A stretch of 53,331 bases of DNA from Selenomonadaceae bacterium (GTDB lineage Bacteria > Bacillota > Negativicutes > Selenomonadales > Selenomonadaceae), in the NCBI GenBank assembly GCA_022786545.1, contig JALFXV010000087.1:1-53331 (forward strand), in the 5' to 3' direction. The translations under genes and the position numbers were made by a program. The notes beneath the pieces were generated by a model. The model was given only the letters and a program-made list of their open reading frames with translations. It ran no database searches and was not told the DNA's origin. This document shows positions 8,788-18,018 of the stretch, one piece after another; within the stretch, counting starts at the first letter, position 1, and the number at the start of each line of letters is the position of its first letter.

Positions 8788-9756
8788 ATGCTGGAGATTG
8801 GTATTCAGACTTGGAACTCTGTGAGTGATGAGGAGCCGGATATGGGCTTTCGCAGGCTGGCAGATTGTGGTTTTAGGCATGTTGACTTTAGTTTGCATAC
8901 ATATTTGAAAAATTCTACTTTGTATCAAAACAAGAGAAATAATTTTTTTAGCCGGTCAAGGACAGAGCTGGAGGAGTATTTTACTCCGCACAAAAATGCT
9001 GCCAAGGCGGCCGGGATAAATGTATTTCAAATGCACATGCCCTACCCGAACTATGTGCCGCTGGGCAGTGATGAGCTGAATGATTATTTGCGGAATATAG
9101 TTGCTCCCCGCAGCATGGAGCTTTGCAGTTTTTTTGAGAGCAAATTTATTGTGATGCATGGCTTCAAGCTTGCCAAGTATCTGGGCTCTGAAGAAGCGGA
9201 ATGGGAGCTGACAGAGGGCTTTATCAGGAATCTTGCAGGCATGGCAAAGGAAATGGGGATTACAATCTGTATTGAAAATCTCTATGGAGGCATGGCTGGA
9301 CATATTGTTGAGGGACCGTGCTGTAATGCGCATCGCTGTGTGGAGCGCATTGACAGGCTGAACGATGAATATGGGGCGGAGATTTTGGGCTTTTGCTTTG
9401 ATACAGGGCATGCCAATCTGGTAGGGCTTGATTTTGAAAAGTTCATTACTGCCCTTGATTACCGGCTAAAGGTGCTTCACATTCACGATAATGATGGCAT
9501 GGCGGATTTGCATCAGCTGCCTTATGCTTTTACTCGTGATAGAACAAATTCCAGCTCGACGGATTGGGAGGGGTTCATCCGTGGCCTGCGCAATATCAAG
9601 TATGCCGGGGTGCTGAATTTTGAAACGGGGCCTGCCTTGAAGGCTTTTCCAGAATATTTGCAGGATGATGTTTTGAGGCTGCTGGCAAAGACAGGGCGAT
9701 ATTTTGCAGGGCGTATTGACGAAAGCATTGATAAAGAACCGCGCTCGAAGCTATAA
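8788..9756 (+). CDS. Sugar phosphate isomerase/epimerase family TIM-barrel protein
   Basis: This 322-residue protein matches the xylose-isomerase-like TIM-barrel family whose members isomerise or epimerise sugars and polyols. Candidate metal ligands are present: E163 in CIENLYGG, D205 and H208 in FDTGHANLVG, H231/H233 in HIHDND, and a late Glu in LNFETG. H83 and H124 (QMHMPY, VMHGF) also fit the barrel pattern. It begins two bases after the previous gene with ribosome binding site GGAAAGGGG. Unlike its degenerate paralogue upstream it has no Rossmann-like domain. It is the last gene of the glycan operon, 86 bp before the first flagellin. Substrate unknown; a sugar acid, polyol or aminosugar precursor for the cytidylyltransferase is a reasonable guess. 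Confidence 0.85.
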   Translation: MLEIGIQTWNSVSDEEPDMGFRRLADCGFRHVDFSLHTYLKNSTLYQNKRNNFFSRSRTELEEYFTPHKNAAKAAGINVFQMHMPYPNYVPLGSDELNDYLRNIVAPRSMELCSFFESKFIVMHGFKLAKYLGSEEAEWELTEGFIRNLAGMAKEMGITICIENLYGGMAGHIVEGPCCNAHRCVERIDRLNDEYGAEILGFCFDTGHANLVGLDFEKFITALDYRLKVLHIHDNDGMADLHQLPYAFTRDRTNSSSTDWEGFIRGLRNIKYAGVLNFETGPALKAFPEYLQDDVLRLLAKTGRYFAGRIDESIDKEPRSKL

Positions 9757-9771
9757 AACCATATCCGTGAT

Positions 9772-9799
9772 TTAATTTCATGATAAAAATTTCCGATAC
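9772..9799 (+). promoter_or_regulatory. possible sigma-28 type flagellar promoter
   Basis: TTAA at 9772-9775 and TCCGATAC at 9792-9799 are 16 bases apart and resemble the sigma-28 pattern TAAA-N15/16-GCCGATAA. The site lies 43 bp before the first flagellin start, where a flagellar late-gene promoter is expected. The -35 match is weak. The second flagellin has only a poorer similar element (TTCGGTAA near 12844). Confidence 0.4.
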
Positions 9800-9842
9800 A
9801 AGAAATATACGATGACAACCGTAAGGGCATGGAGTGATTGCA

Positions 9843-12710
9843 ATGGTGATTTTTAATAATATGGCGGCTATGTCTGCTTTGAACGAGACAAATCGCAATA
9901 CCAGCAAGTTGGAGAAGACTATCAGGCAAGCGACTTCTGGTATGAAGATTAATTCTGCCGGGGATGATGCTTCCGGCTACAGCATTTCGGAAAGAATGAA
10001 AGTGAGGATTCGTGCGCTAAATCAGAACGATGAAAATGTAAAAAAAGGTGAATCTTTGCTGAAGATTGCAGAGGGTGCAATTCAAAGCCAGATGAATTTG
10101 CTTAAAACAGTTAAGGAACGTGTTATCAATGCTCATAATGATTCCAATACAGAGGCTGATAGGGCAATTATCCAGAAAGAGATAGATCAATGTTATGAGC
10201 AAATGTCATCAATAGCTTATGATACGGATTTTGATGGTAAGAAATTGCTGGTAGGCAATAAAGTGGAAGAGAAAATTATTAGCTGGATTGTTAACGATAC
10301 TGCTGTTTTGGCAGAAGATAGTGATATACCAGGTTTGCTGCATGATGCTACTTATGGTGATTTGGATGGTGAGCCAGGGCCATTTGCTATCTTTGGTTCG
10401 GTTGATGATGGAGATTATAAGGATTCAAGTGTATATTACAGCACACCATACGATGGCTATAACACCTATATCTATACAGATCCTACCTCTGAGTTGCTTG
10501 GCACGTCAGCTAATGCCGGTACTGCTCCGGATAGAATGTGGGGAGGTACGGCTGGTACTCAGAATACAACAGATATTTCATTGGCAGCTTACAGCAATGT
10601 GGCGGATTTGGATGACAAGTCTTTTCGTTTGGTTACTAGCTATATGCCGTATAACTTTGTGTTGACTACGGATACAACAGAAAAATATTCCGGTAGCGAT
10701 TATCTTATTGATTTGAATGCTTGTAATACAGTAGATGATGTAGCGGCAAGAATTGCGGCAAAAATTAATGGTTCTCTTAGCAGTTATTTTACGGCTGCTT
10801 CTAGTGGTAAGACAGTTACATTTACCACGAAGGATGATGGTGCAGTATCAAATAATTACACAGCTGTTGATTGGACTGCATTAGGTGGGACTACTAATAT
10901 TCCGGGACGTGCAAAAGCTGATAAGACGGGCTTGTCAATAGGAAATTTTTCAGGCGGAGCGGATGCAGTCTATAAGACTGTGTATCGGCCAGACCCGAAC
11001 GATCCGGATTTGCAAGTTCCGGTGAGTGTTCTTGACGTTCCAGCTAAAAAAGCCAAGCTGGAGATAAATGGCATCAATACTGTCGCATCTGGGAGCGGCA
11101 TTACAATTAGTGGTGTCTGGTTGGATTATCGTTCGTATAGTCCTGCTTATTTGGCATTTGTGGATGGAAGTTCCGGATTATCATATGATGCTGCCAAAGG
11201 CTGCAATACAATTGGCAAGGATTATACTGGCTCATTTAGCATAGGCTGTTTGGATTGCACGATGTCGGGAGGAAAGCTGACTGCGGTTGCAAAAAATGCA
11301 TGTGCTGATGGCAATAGTATAACCATTAAGAATGGAATTGATGAAGTTCCTTCGCAGGTGATTAACTATACCGCAACAACGGGAATTGGCGGTATTACAA
11401 ATCACGCCAGTGGCAGCGATGGCAACACGGCTCATTGGGATATAGATTTGTCCGGGTGTACGCTGGATGATGTTATTGATAGTTATTTGGGAAAATCTAT
11501 TCGGGTGAGGTATACCGGGGCACCATATCAGTCAGACGAATATGAGTTTATTGATACAGGTTCTTCCGATGCTGTGGATGGTTTATGGAAAATTTCCAAC
11601 AATGTTATCGATTTAAATAATGTCAGAACGGCTGTAAATAGTGGACAGAGTGTGGCGGAGGCTTTTGCGAATTTGCTGCAAAGCAAGTTTGGTGCAGCGC
11701 ATACTAAGCTGTTGCAAGATGTAGGCGGTAACACTAAAGGGATTAGCTTTCTAGATACTAATTCCGGCGTGGTTGGTAATAGTGCGCAAATAATTGTCAG
11801 ATCAGGTGAGTTGCGTTCGTATGCGATAGATTGGAAGCAGTGGGCAACTAGTCAGGGGATAACGGATATACCGGCTGCACTCAATGAAAAAGGATTTCGG
11901 TTCTATTGTCCCACTGATTCGTCCCAGTGGGTTAATGTGCGTTTTATTGATGGTCTTAATCATGAGGAGGATGATCGACCTGAAAGTGGAACGGAAGTTT
12001 TGGATATAAAGACTGTGACAATTGATATACAGGGCATAGATACAGTTGAGGATTTAGTAAGCAAGATAGACAATGATTTAGGAAGTTATTTGGCAAATAC
12101 ATATAAGCACAATCTATTGTTGGCATCTGACCCTGTTAATGGCACTACCACTATATACGATCAGAGAAGAAAACATGTAAAAAACAATAGTGGCTATGAT
12201 AATCAGGAGTTAGGTGCTAAAATTGCTACAGGCGTAATGGATAATGTCGTTAAAGATACGCGCAATGTGTATGTAAACGAACTTAATATTCAGCATGCTG
12301 ATAAGGCCAGTGTCAACATTCAAATAAAAATTCCTCAGACTACAATGGACCATATATTTGGTTATAAGGAGGGTACCTATCATATAACAGATTATAATGT
12401 CCTGGACAGTAAGATGCGGGAAAAGCTTTTAGGTGACCCGCCTGAAAAGGGCATTTTGGATACAGGATTGGAATATTTGACAGATGCGGAGACTCTTATT
12501 GGTGCCCAAATAAATCATATGCGTATGGCAGATAATAATATAACTACGCAAAGTGAAAATGTCACCTCGTCTTGCAGTGTGCTTCAGGATGCGGATATAG
12601 CGAGGGTGGCTATGGAGCAGGCCAAGTATAACCTTCTTCAGCAGGCTTCCCAGTCCATGCTGGCTCAGGCTAATCAGACACCAAATGGAGTTCTTGGTCT
12701 TTTGCAGTAA
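9843..12710 (+). CDS. Flagellin with very large central insertion
   Basis: This is a structural subunit of the flagellar filament. The N-terminal D0/D1 region (residues 1-140, with GDDASGYSISERMK) and the C-terminal D1/D0 region (last 60 residues, ending LLQQASQSMLAQANQTPNGVLGLLQ in pieces) are canonical. Between them lie about 700 residues of variable surface domain, giving 955 residues against 270-500 for most flagellins. The insert is rich in Ser, Thr, Gly, Asp and Asn, as expected for an exposed, possibly glycosylated region. It contains cysteines, rare in flagellins, including a CLDC pair at C469/C472. ATG 9843 is chosen because GGAG at 9831-9834 lies eight bases upstream; GTG 9834 overlaps that site. 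The neighbouring glycan genes suggest it is a glycosylation substrate. Confidence 0.93.
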   Translation: MVIFNNMAAMSALNETNRNTSKLEKTIRQATSGMKINSAGDDASGYSISERMKVRIRALNQNDENVKKGESLLKIAEGAIQSQMNLLKTVKERVINAHNDSNTEADRAIIQKEIDQCYEQMSSIAYDTDFDGKKLLVGNKVEEKIISWIVNDTAVLAEDSDIPGLLHDATYGDLDGEPGPFAIFGSVDDGDYKDSSVYYSTPYDGYNTYIYTDPTSELLGTSANAGTAPDRMWGGTAGTQNTTDISLAAYSNVADLDDKSFRLVTSYMPYNFVLTTDTTEKYSGSDYLIDLNACNTVDDVAARIAAKINGSLSSYFTAASSGKTVTFTTKDDGAVSNNYTAVDWTALGGTTNIPGRAKADKTGLSIGNFSGGADAVYKTVYRPDPNDPDLQVPVSVLDVPAKKAKLEINGINTVASGSGITISGVWLDYRSYSPAYLAFVDGSSGLSYDAAKGCNTIGKDYTGSFSIGCLDCTMSGGKLTAVAKNACADGNSITIKNGIDEVPSQVINYTATTGIGGITNHASGSDGNTAHWDIDLSGCTLDDVIDSYLGKSIRVRYTGAPYQSDEYEFIDTGSSDAVDGLWKISNNVIDLNNVRTAVNSGQSVAEAFANLLQSKFGAAHTKLLQDVGGNTKGISFLDTNSGVVGNSAQIIVRSGELRSYAIDWKQWATSQGITDIPAALNEKGFRFYCPTDSSQWVNVRFIDGLNHEEDDRPESGTEVLDIKTVTIDIQGIDTVEDLVSKIDNDLGSYLANTYKHNLLLASDPVNGTTTIYDQRRKHVKNNSGYDNQELGAKIATGVMDNVVKDTRNVYVNELNIQHADKASVNIQIKIPQTTMDHIFGYKEGTYHITDYNVLDSKMREKLLGDPPEKGILDTGLEYLTDAETLIGAQINHMRMADNNITTQSENVTSSCSVLQDADIARVAMEQAKYNLLQQASQSMLAQANQTPNGVLGLLQ

Positions 12711-12734
12711 TTTTTTAGTTCGATATTATTTTTG

Positions 12735-12766
12735 TGCGGTCTTTAGAAAAGGCCGCAGTTTTTTTA
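12735..12766 (+). terminator. rho-independent terminator of flagellin 1
   Basis: TGCGGTCTTT (12735-12744) pairs with AAAGGCCGCA (12748-12757) with one G-T pair, followed by TTTTTTTT. It lies 25 bp after the first flagellin stop and separates the two flagellin transcripts. Confidence 0.85.
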
Positions 12767-12889
12767 TAACCGTTTAATAGTATAAAATATTTTTAATTTG
12801 GCTGATTTTCTGTTAGAATGTAACTGATAGATTGTAGAAAAATTTCGGTAAAAGTGTAATTTTGTAAACACTGCAGGGGAGGGCTTGCG

Positions 12890-14413
12890 ATGAAAATCAA
12901 TAATAATATTGCGGCACTGTCTGTCCTGAATGAACTGAACCGCAATAGCAATAAGTTAGGGTGTATGGCAGAGAAGGCAGCTTCTGGTGTGTGCATTAAT
13001 TTTGCTGGTGATGATGCGTCGGGGTATAGCATATCGGAAAAGATGCGTGTGCAGCTCAGAAGTTTGGCACAGGATGTGGAGAATGTGCAGACAGGGCGCA
13101 ACATGGTGGCTGTAGCAGAGGGGGGGGTTCAGGAGATTATTGAAAACTTACGATATATCAAGGAAAAGGCGATTAATGCAGCCAATGACCATAATACAGA
13201 TGCAGATAGGGCATTTATCCAGAAGGAAGTGGATGCCCGTCTGGAGGAAATTAATGATATTGCCAGCAGCACGACATATAATGGCAGAATCTTGCTGAAT
13301 GGAGATTATGGGGAAGGCAAAGTTCTTGGGGTGTCTGTTAAGCCTGGCTATAGTATGGCAGCGAATACCCTGAACAACCTGACCTCGGCATTTTCCATTG
13401 TTGGGGGGGATGGTCAGGAAACGTCAGATCCAGCGTATCAGGTTATGAAGTTTAACAATATTGTTGGCAATAAGGCGTATCAGGATACTGTGGGGTATGA
13501 TGATACTGTACTGAAAGTTGATTTTAGCGGAGCCGGGGCTCCGTCAGGAAGCTTGTCTTATCCTGCATCCTTTGATAGGCAGGGGTTTTGCATGGGTTGC
13601 TGGGCTTGCAAGGCGTACATAAATATTGTCTTTGATGCCAGCATGCGTCCTTCTGAGTCGGTTGTGGTATTGGATGATACTGGTGAGACTGCGGCGGGGG
13701 AACATTCAGCCAATCAGGTTAATTGGTCATATTCCTATGTGATAGGCATCAAGGGGGCAACTGATGAGAAAAGTCTCAGCAAGGCTTTTTATGATGGTGT
13801 GATTGCCGCTAATGACAAAGAAAATTCCTGCCCTGAAGGCTGGGATGTGACTGTGAATAAGGATGGTGAGGGGTACTTTGGTTATCCCTGGGATTGGACG
13901 CACAATACCAGGATTGCTTATGAGGATGGTCAGGTGCTATTGAAGCGGGAAACTACTTTTCCGTGGGTGTTTTATGATGCGGGGGCCTTTGGCGTGGATA
14001 TTCAGCGTGATGCGAATCAGCCGAAGCTGAATATCCATACAGGTGTGAAGGCAAGCCAGAATATTGCGCTTACAATAAATGATATGCATACCAGGGCTTT
14101 AGGTATAGAAGGCCTCAGCCTGCGTAGCCGGGGAAAGGCAGAGGCGGCTCTAAGCACAATCGATTCAGCTATAGAATATGCCTTGGATGAGAATACCCGT
14201 ATGGGAGCATATCAGGTCAGGCTGAAGCAGACGGAGGCAAATCTCGTTACAAGCAATGAAAATACTACAGCGGCAGAGTCAGTCATCCGGGATGCGGATA
14301 TGGCAAGAACCATGATGGAGTATGCCAAATACAATGTTTTGCAGCAGGCATCTCAGTCCATGCTGGCTCAGGCTAATTCGCTGCCGGATGGTGTGCTGGG
14401 ACTGTTGCAGTAA
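12890..14413 (+). CDS. Second flagellin, cysteine-containing
   Basis: A second filament subunit of 507 residues. The N-terminus (MKINNNIAALSVLNELNRN, GDDASGYSISEKMRV) and the C-terminus (SQSMLAQANSLPDGVLGLLQ) are canonical. The central region of roughly 270 residues is not similar by eye to the insert of flagellin 1. It has cysteines in the conserved N-terminal helix (C25, C34) and a CMGCWAC cluster at C234, C237 and C240. The ribosome binding site GGGGAGGG precedes ATG 12890. The gene has its own upstream region after the flagellin 1 terminator. The two proteins could form a mixed or phase-specific filament; this is inference. Confidence 0.93.
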   Translation: MKINNNIAALSVLNELNRNSNKLGCMAEKAASGVCINFAGDDASGYSISEKMRVQLRSLAQDVENVQTGRNMVAVAEGGVQEIIENLRYIKEKAINAANDHNTDADRAFIQKEVDARLEEINDIASSTTYNGRILLNGDYGEGKVLGVSVKPGYSMAANTLNNLTSAFSIVGGDGQETSDPAYQVMKFNNIVGNKAYQDTVGYDDTVLKVDFSGAGAPSGSLSYPASFDRQGFCMGCWACKAYINIVFDASMRPSESVVVLDDTGETAAGEHSANQVNWSYSYVIGIKGATDEKSLSKAFYDGVIAANDKENSCPEGWDVTVNKDGEGYFGYPWDWTHNTRIAYEDGQVLLKRETTFPWVFYDAGAFGVDIQRDANQPKLNIHTGVKASQNIALTINDMHTRALGIEGLSLRSRGKAEAALSTIDSAIEYALDENTRMGAYQVRLKQTEANLVTSNENTTAAESVIRDADMARTMMEYAKYNVLQQASQSMLAQANSLPDGVLGLLQ

Positions 14414-14460
14414 AAATAGTTGCTTTTGTATTGAATTTTTATATGTGAATGGAGCTGGTG

Positions 14461-16593
14461 ATGATGGCAGGGGTTTTTGCTTTTGCAGCTGGTGAAGGTT
14501 GGGGAAATCCGCAAATAACCAAGAATTGTGGCATGTTGCTGTATTTATTTCATAAGTTATATGGTGACAGAGCTGTTATGGTAGGAGGCGATGAAAATGT
14601 TTCCTATACATCCTTGGCAGAAGTGCCAGGGGTGGAGATGGTGTGCTTGCCGAATCCGAAAAAGGAAGCCTGTGTGGACTACATAAGAAAGCATAGTGAT
14701 GAAATAGATTTGCTGATATTGCATGGAACTTTTGCTTTTTTCTATCCTTTGGTGGAGATTTACAAACGGCTTCGCCCTGATGGAAAGGTGTATCTGGAAA
14801 CGGATGCCAACAGCCACTGGATTGACAGAATTCCTATAACGGAGGAATTTTGCCATTTCTTATCTCAATGTGATGTAGTCGGGGCAAGCTGTCGAAAAAT
14901 ACAGAGATGGCTGGGGGTAAAGTGGCCGCATCGTATAGATTATATTCCCAATGGCTTTTATGATTTTCAGGGGGTATATAGAGAGCCGGATTTTGCGCAA
15001 AAGGAAGATTTGATTATCACTGTCGGCAGGCTGGGAACAAGGCAAAAGCGCAGTGAGGATCTGCTGGAGGCATTTGCTTTGGTAGCGGATAAATTTCCTA
15101 CCTGGAAGCTGGCATTAATAGGCAATCAGACATCTGAATTTATTGTATGGGTAAAGAATTTTCTGGCGGCTAATCCGTTTTTGCAAGGAAGGGTTATCAT
15201 GCCAGGCATGATAACTGAGAAAAAGGAGTTATATGATTGGTATCGCAGGGCAAAAATTTTTGCTTTGACATCTGCGTTGGAAGGCGGTACACCGAATGTT
15301 ATCGCAGAGGCGTTGTATGCTGGCGATTATATTGTAACATCGGATATTGATGGAGCCGGGGATGCAACTGATTCTGGCCGCTGTGGCATGGTTTATCCTT
15401 GTGGTGATATAGCGGCACTGGCAGATTGCTTTGGCAGATTGCTGTCTTCGCCGAAGCTGCTTGTGGCAGGTGGTGCACATGCTATTGAGCATGGAAAGCA
15501 AAACTTTGATTTTGAAAAATTGGCACGCAGGCTTAGGTATCTGTTATATGGAGATGGTACGATGATTTTGAAACTTGATTGCGATGAGAGAAGGATTTTT
15601 CTTAATGTTAATGAGCAAAGGAAAGTAATCTTGCTGGATACTTCGGATCATTGCATGAATCACTCGACTTGTAGTTTTTTTCAGGAATTTGATCGTTCGG
15701 GGTATGGGACAATCACTGAGCCGCGGCCATTGCTTCAAGCTATTGATCCGTTGCTGAAAAAGATATTCTCAGGCTGTTATGAACTCAATACGGTTATACT
15801 GTTGCTTATGATGTTGCAGAAACTCTTGTATGTTCCAGCAGTACGGGATGTTTTGTATGTGGGAGGACAAGCAGGGGATGAATTTTGTGAAGTAGCGACG
15901 GAATTGTTTGGTTATTTGCCATCAGTAACAGATAACGGAATGGAAAGACCAGCCGAGCGGCCATCCAAGAGAGTTATTGCTGTGCCAGAGGCGATGGTTG
16001 ATGATGTAAAGTGGGAAGTAGGTTATGCCATTGCAGGGGGATTGCTGGCATCGCCTTTGCCTCCTTTTATTGGGGAAATGCTGGTATTGGATTTGCAGGA
16101 ACTGCTGGACAGGCAGGGGATTGGCGCGGATATCAGGGAAGATGATGTAAGTGCAATATTGGAAAATGTATTTTTTGCCGTCTGCATGGACAGCCCGTGT
16201 GTTGTAATATGCCACAGAATACATGCTGAGGCAGTGGCCGCATATATGAGGGATGTAAAGATTGATGACCTGTACGGCGGCTGTGCTGCTGTTACCGGCT
16301 TTGCCAAGGGAATGTACATTCAGGCAGAGGAGGATGGCAGCCTGAATGTGCCGCCTCGTGAGCAGCAGAGACAGATGGTGCGCCAAAAAGTAAATGAAGT
16401 GGCAGGCCTGTTTGAAAGCTGGCTGCAGCAGGAACGGGGAGCCCGGGACAGATATTTTGCCCAGGTGATGCAGGCCGTGCAGGATTTAAATGAGTTGCTG
16501 CAAAGGAATCGTGGGGCTATATTGGCACCGGGGTTGTTTTTTGAAGCAGCTTCATTACTGGAAACTCTCATTGATATGAAGCTGGAAAACTGA
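14461..16593 (+). CDS. GT4-family glycosyltransferase with unassigned C-terminal half
   Basis: Residues about 1-355 form a GT-B, family 4 glycosyltransferase: GEGWGNPQITKN near the start, DYIPNGFYDF in the middle, then the donor-binding half with ITVGRLGTRQKRSEDLLEAF and TSALEGGTPNVIAEAL, the usual E-x7-E region. Residues about 355-710 match no family I recognise; they include an ILLLMMLQKLLYVPAVRDVLYVGG stretch in pieces and a helical C-terminus. There is no signal peptide. GGAG at 14451-14454 fits ATG 14461 better than ATG 14449. It lies 47 bp after flagellin 2 with no terminator between them, so co-transcription is likely. Flagellin glycosylation is the obvious inferred role. Confidence 0.85.
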   Translation: MMAGVFAFAAGEGWGNPQITKNCGMLLYLFHKLYGDRAVMVGGDENVSYTSLAEVPGVEMVCLPNPKKEACVDYIRKHSDEIDLLILHGTFAFFYPLVEIYKRLRPDGKVYLETDANSHWIDRIPITEEFCHFLSQCDVVGASCRKIQRWLGVKWPHRIDYIPNGFYDFQGVYREPDFAQKEDLIITVGRLGTRQKRSEDLLEAFALVADKFPTWKLALIGNQTSEFIVWVKNFLAANPFLQGRVIMPGMITEKKELYDWYRRAKIFALTSALEGGTPNVIAEALYAGDYIVTSDIDGAGDATDSGRCGMVYPCGDIAALADCFGRLLSSPKLLVAGGAHAIEHGKQNFDFEKLARRLRYLLYGDGTMILKLDCDERRIFLNVNEQRKVILLDTSDHCMNHSTCSFFQEFDRSGYGTITEPRPLLQAIDPLLKKIFSGCYELNTVILLLMMLQKLLYVPAVRDVLYVGGQAGDEFCEVATELFGYLPSVTDNGMERPAERPSKRVIAVPEAMVDDVKWEVGYAIAGGLLASPLPPFIGEMLVLDLQELLDRQGIGADIREDDVSAILENVFFAVCMDSPCVVICHRIHAEAVAAYMRDVKIDDLYGGCAAVTGFAKGMYIQAEEDGSLNVPPREQQRQMVRQKVNEVAGLFESWLQQERGARDRYFAQVMQAVQDLNELLQRNRGAILAPGLFFEAASLLETLIDMKLEN

Positions 16594-16658
16594 TGGTATG
16601 TGATTCGTATAAACACACATCAGCACATAGGTGTACATTGAATACAAACAATAATCTA

Positions 16659-16687
16659 TTGACAGTTGTAAACATGTAAACTATAAT
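16659..16687 (+). promoter_or_regulatory. consensus sigma-70 promoter of the liv operon
   Basis: TTGACA (16659-16664), a 17-base spacer and TATAAT (16682-16687) match the consensus exactly. The spacer carries a direct repeat GTAAAC-AT-GTAAAC, which could be an operator. It lies about 100 bp before livK. Confidence 0.85.
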
Positions 16688-16788
16688 AGTTTCATTAGCG
16701 TACAGTGGCTGAAAAGTATCTGAAATGGATAAAAACATGAAAAAGTATACTTTTCCACTGAAAATGACTAATAATAGGAGGAATGAAT

Positions 16789-17961
16789 ATGTTTTTTAGC
16801 AAAAAGCTTCGTCTGGCAAGTGCGTTTTTAGGGGTTGCCCTGCTGGGCAGCGTGTTTGCCGGCTGTGGCAGCGATGCAGGTTCCGGTGATACCATCAAGG
16901 TGGGGGCTAATATCGAGATGACCGGCAACCAGGCTAACTACGGTAAAGCAGGTCTTGAGGGCCTGAAGCTGGCTATCAAGGAGGCCAATGAGGCCGGTGG
17001 CATCAACGGCAAGCAGATTACCCTGGTGGAGGCTGATACCAAGTCCGAGGCTGCCGAGGCCGTAAATGCGGCTACCAAGCTGATTTCTGATGACCAGGTA
17101 AAGGTTATCGTAGGCCCTGCCGTAACTGCCAACGTTATTGCAGAGTCCCAGGTAGCTACTGACAACAAGGTGCCTGTTATCGGCTTTGCAGCAACAAACC
17201 CTGATGTAACCGTTGAGAACGGCCAGGTGAAGCCTTTCATTTTCCGCAGCTGCTTCATCGACCCGCAGCAGGGGACTGTAATGGCTCAGTTTGCTACTGA
17301 TGAGCTGAAGGCAAAGACCGCAGTTCTGTACATCGATTCCAGCTCCGACTACTCCAAGAGCCTGGGCAAGGTGTTCAAGGAGACCTTTGAGGCTGCCGGT
17401 GGCAAGGTAGTCATGGAGGAGGCATTCCTGGCCAAGGATCAGGACTTCAAGGCCGCCCTCACCAAGATTAAGGGCGCCAATGCAGATGTAATTTTCGTTC
17501 CTGCTTATTATGAGGAAGTGGGCAAGATTGTAAAGCAGGCCCGGGAGATTGGCATCACCGCCACCATGCTGGGTACTGACGGCTGGGATGACCCTAAGGT
17601 TGCCGACATCGCCGGTGCTGCCGCCCTGAACAATACTTACTTCTCCACTCATTACTTTGCAGAGGACCCGGGTGCCAAGAGCTTTATTGATGCCTTCAAC
17701 AAGGAGTACGGCCATGCACCTAACGTATTCGCGGCTCTGGGCTATGATGCCGGCAAGCTGCTGGTAGATGCCCTGAAGCGTGCTGGCAGCGATGATCCTG
17801 AGGCCATCCGCAAGGCTCTTGAGGAGACCAAGGACCTGCAGGTTGCTACCGCCAAGATTACTATGGATCCTGCAACCCATAACCCGATTAAGGATGCTAT
17901 CATCATCCAGAACGTTGATGGCAAGTATGTGTTCAAGGGCAGGATTGCTCCAAGCAAATAA
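16789..17961 (+). CDS. livK: Branched-chain amino acid ABC transporter, substrate-binding lipoprotein
   Basis: This is the extracytoplasmic receptor that delivers leucine, isoleucine or valine to LivHMGF. Residues 1-24 are a lipoprotein signal (KK, hydrophobic core LASAFLGVALLGSVFAGC) with the lipobox ending at the Cys. The mature part begins DTIKVGANIEMTGNQANYG and keeps the periplasmic-binding type 1 fold throughout (GPAVTANVIAESQVA; LGTDGWDDPKV). AGGAGG at 16776-16781 lies seven bases before ATG 16789 and only one base before ATG 16783, so the later start is used. Its GC content and codon choice are markedly more biased than in the upstream island, as in highly expressed genes. The ligand could also be another amide or peptide-like compound. 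Confidence 0.93.
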   Translation: MFFSKKLRLASAFLGVALLGSVFAGCGSDAGSGDTIKVGANIEMTGNQANYGKAGLEGLKLAIKEANEAGGINGKQITLVEADTKSEAAEAVNAATKLISDDQVKVIVGPAVTANVIAESQVATDNKVPVIGFAATNPDVTVENGQVKPFIFRSCFIDPQQGTVMAQFATDELKAKTAVLYIDSSSDYSKSLGKVFKETFEAAGGKVVMEEAFLAKDQDFKAALTKIKGANADVIFVPAYYEEVGKIVKQAREIGITATMLGTDGWDDPKVADIAGAAALNNTYFSTHYFAEDPGAKSFIDAFNKEYGHAPNVFAALGYDAGKLLVDALKRAGSDDPEAIRKALEETKDLQVATAKITMDPATHNPIKDAIIIQNVDGKYVFKGRIAPSK

Positions 17962-18018
17962 TTTATAGCAAATAATTTGCAGCAAATCGGCTTTGCGGCT
18001 GATTGATTCAAGACAGTT

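Noticed and set aside
9772-12889. Duplication of one flagellin gene
   Set aside because: Only the conserved ends are similar; the central regions differ in length and sequence, so this is not a recent duplication.
16828-17985. 385-codon minus-strand open frame opposite livK
   Set aside because: It is a shadow of the strongly biased livK codons, has no ribosome binding site and no recognisable protein features.
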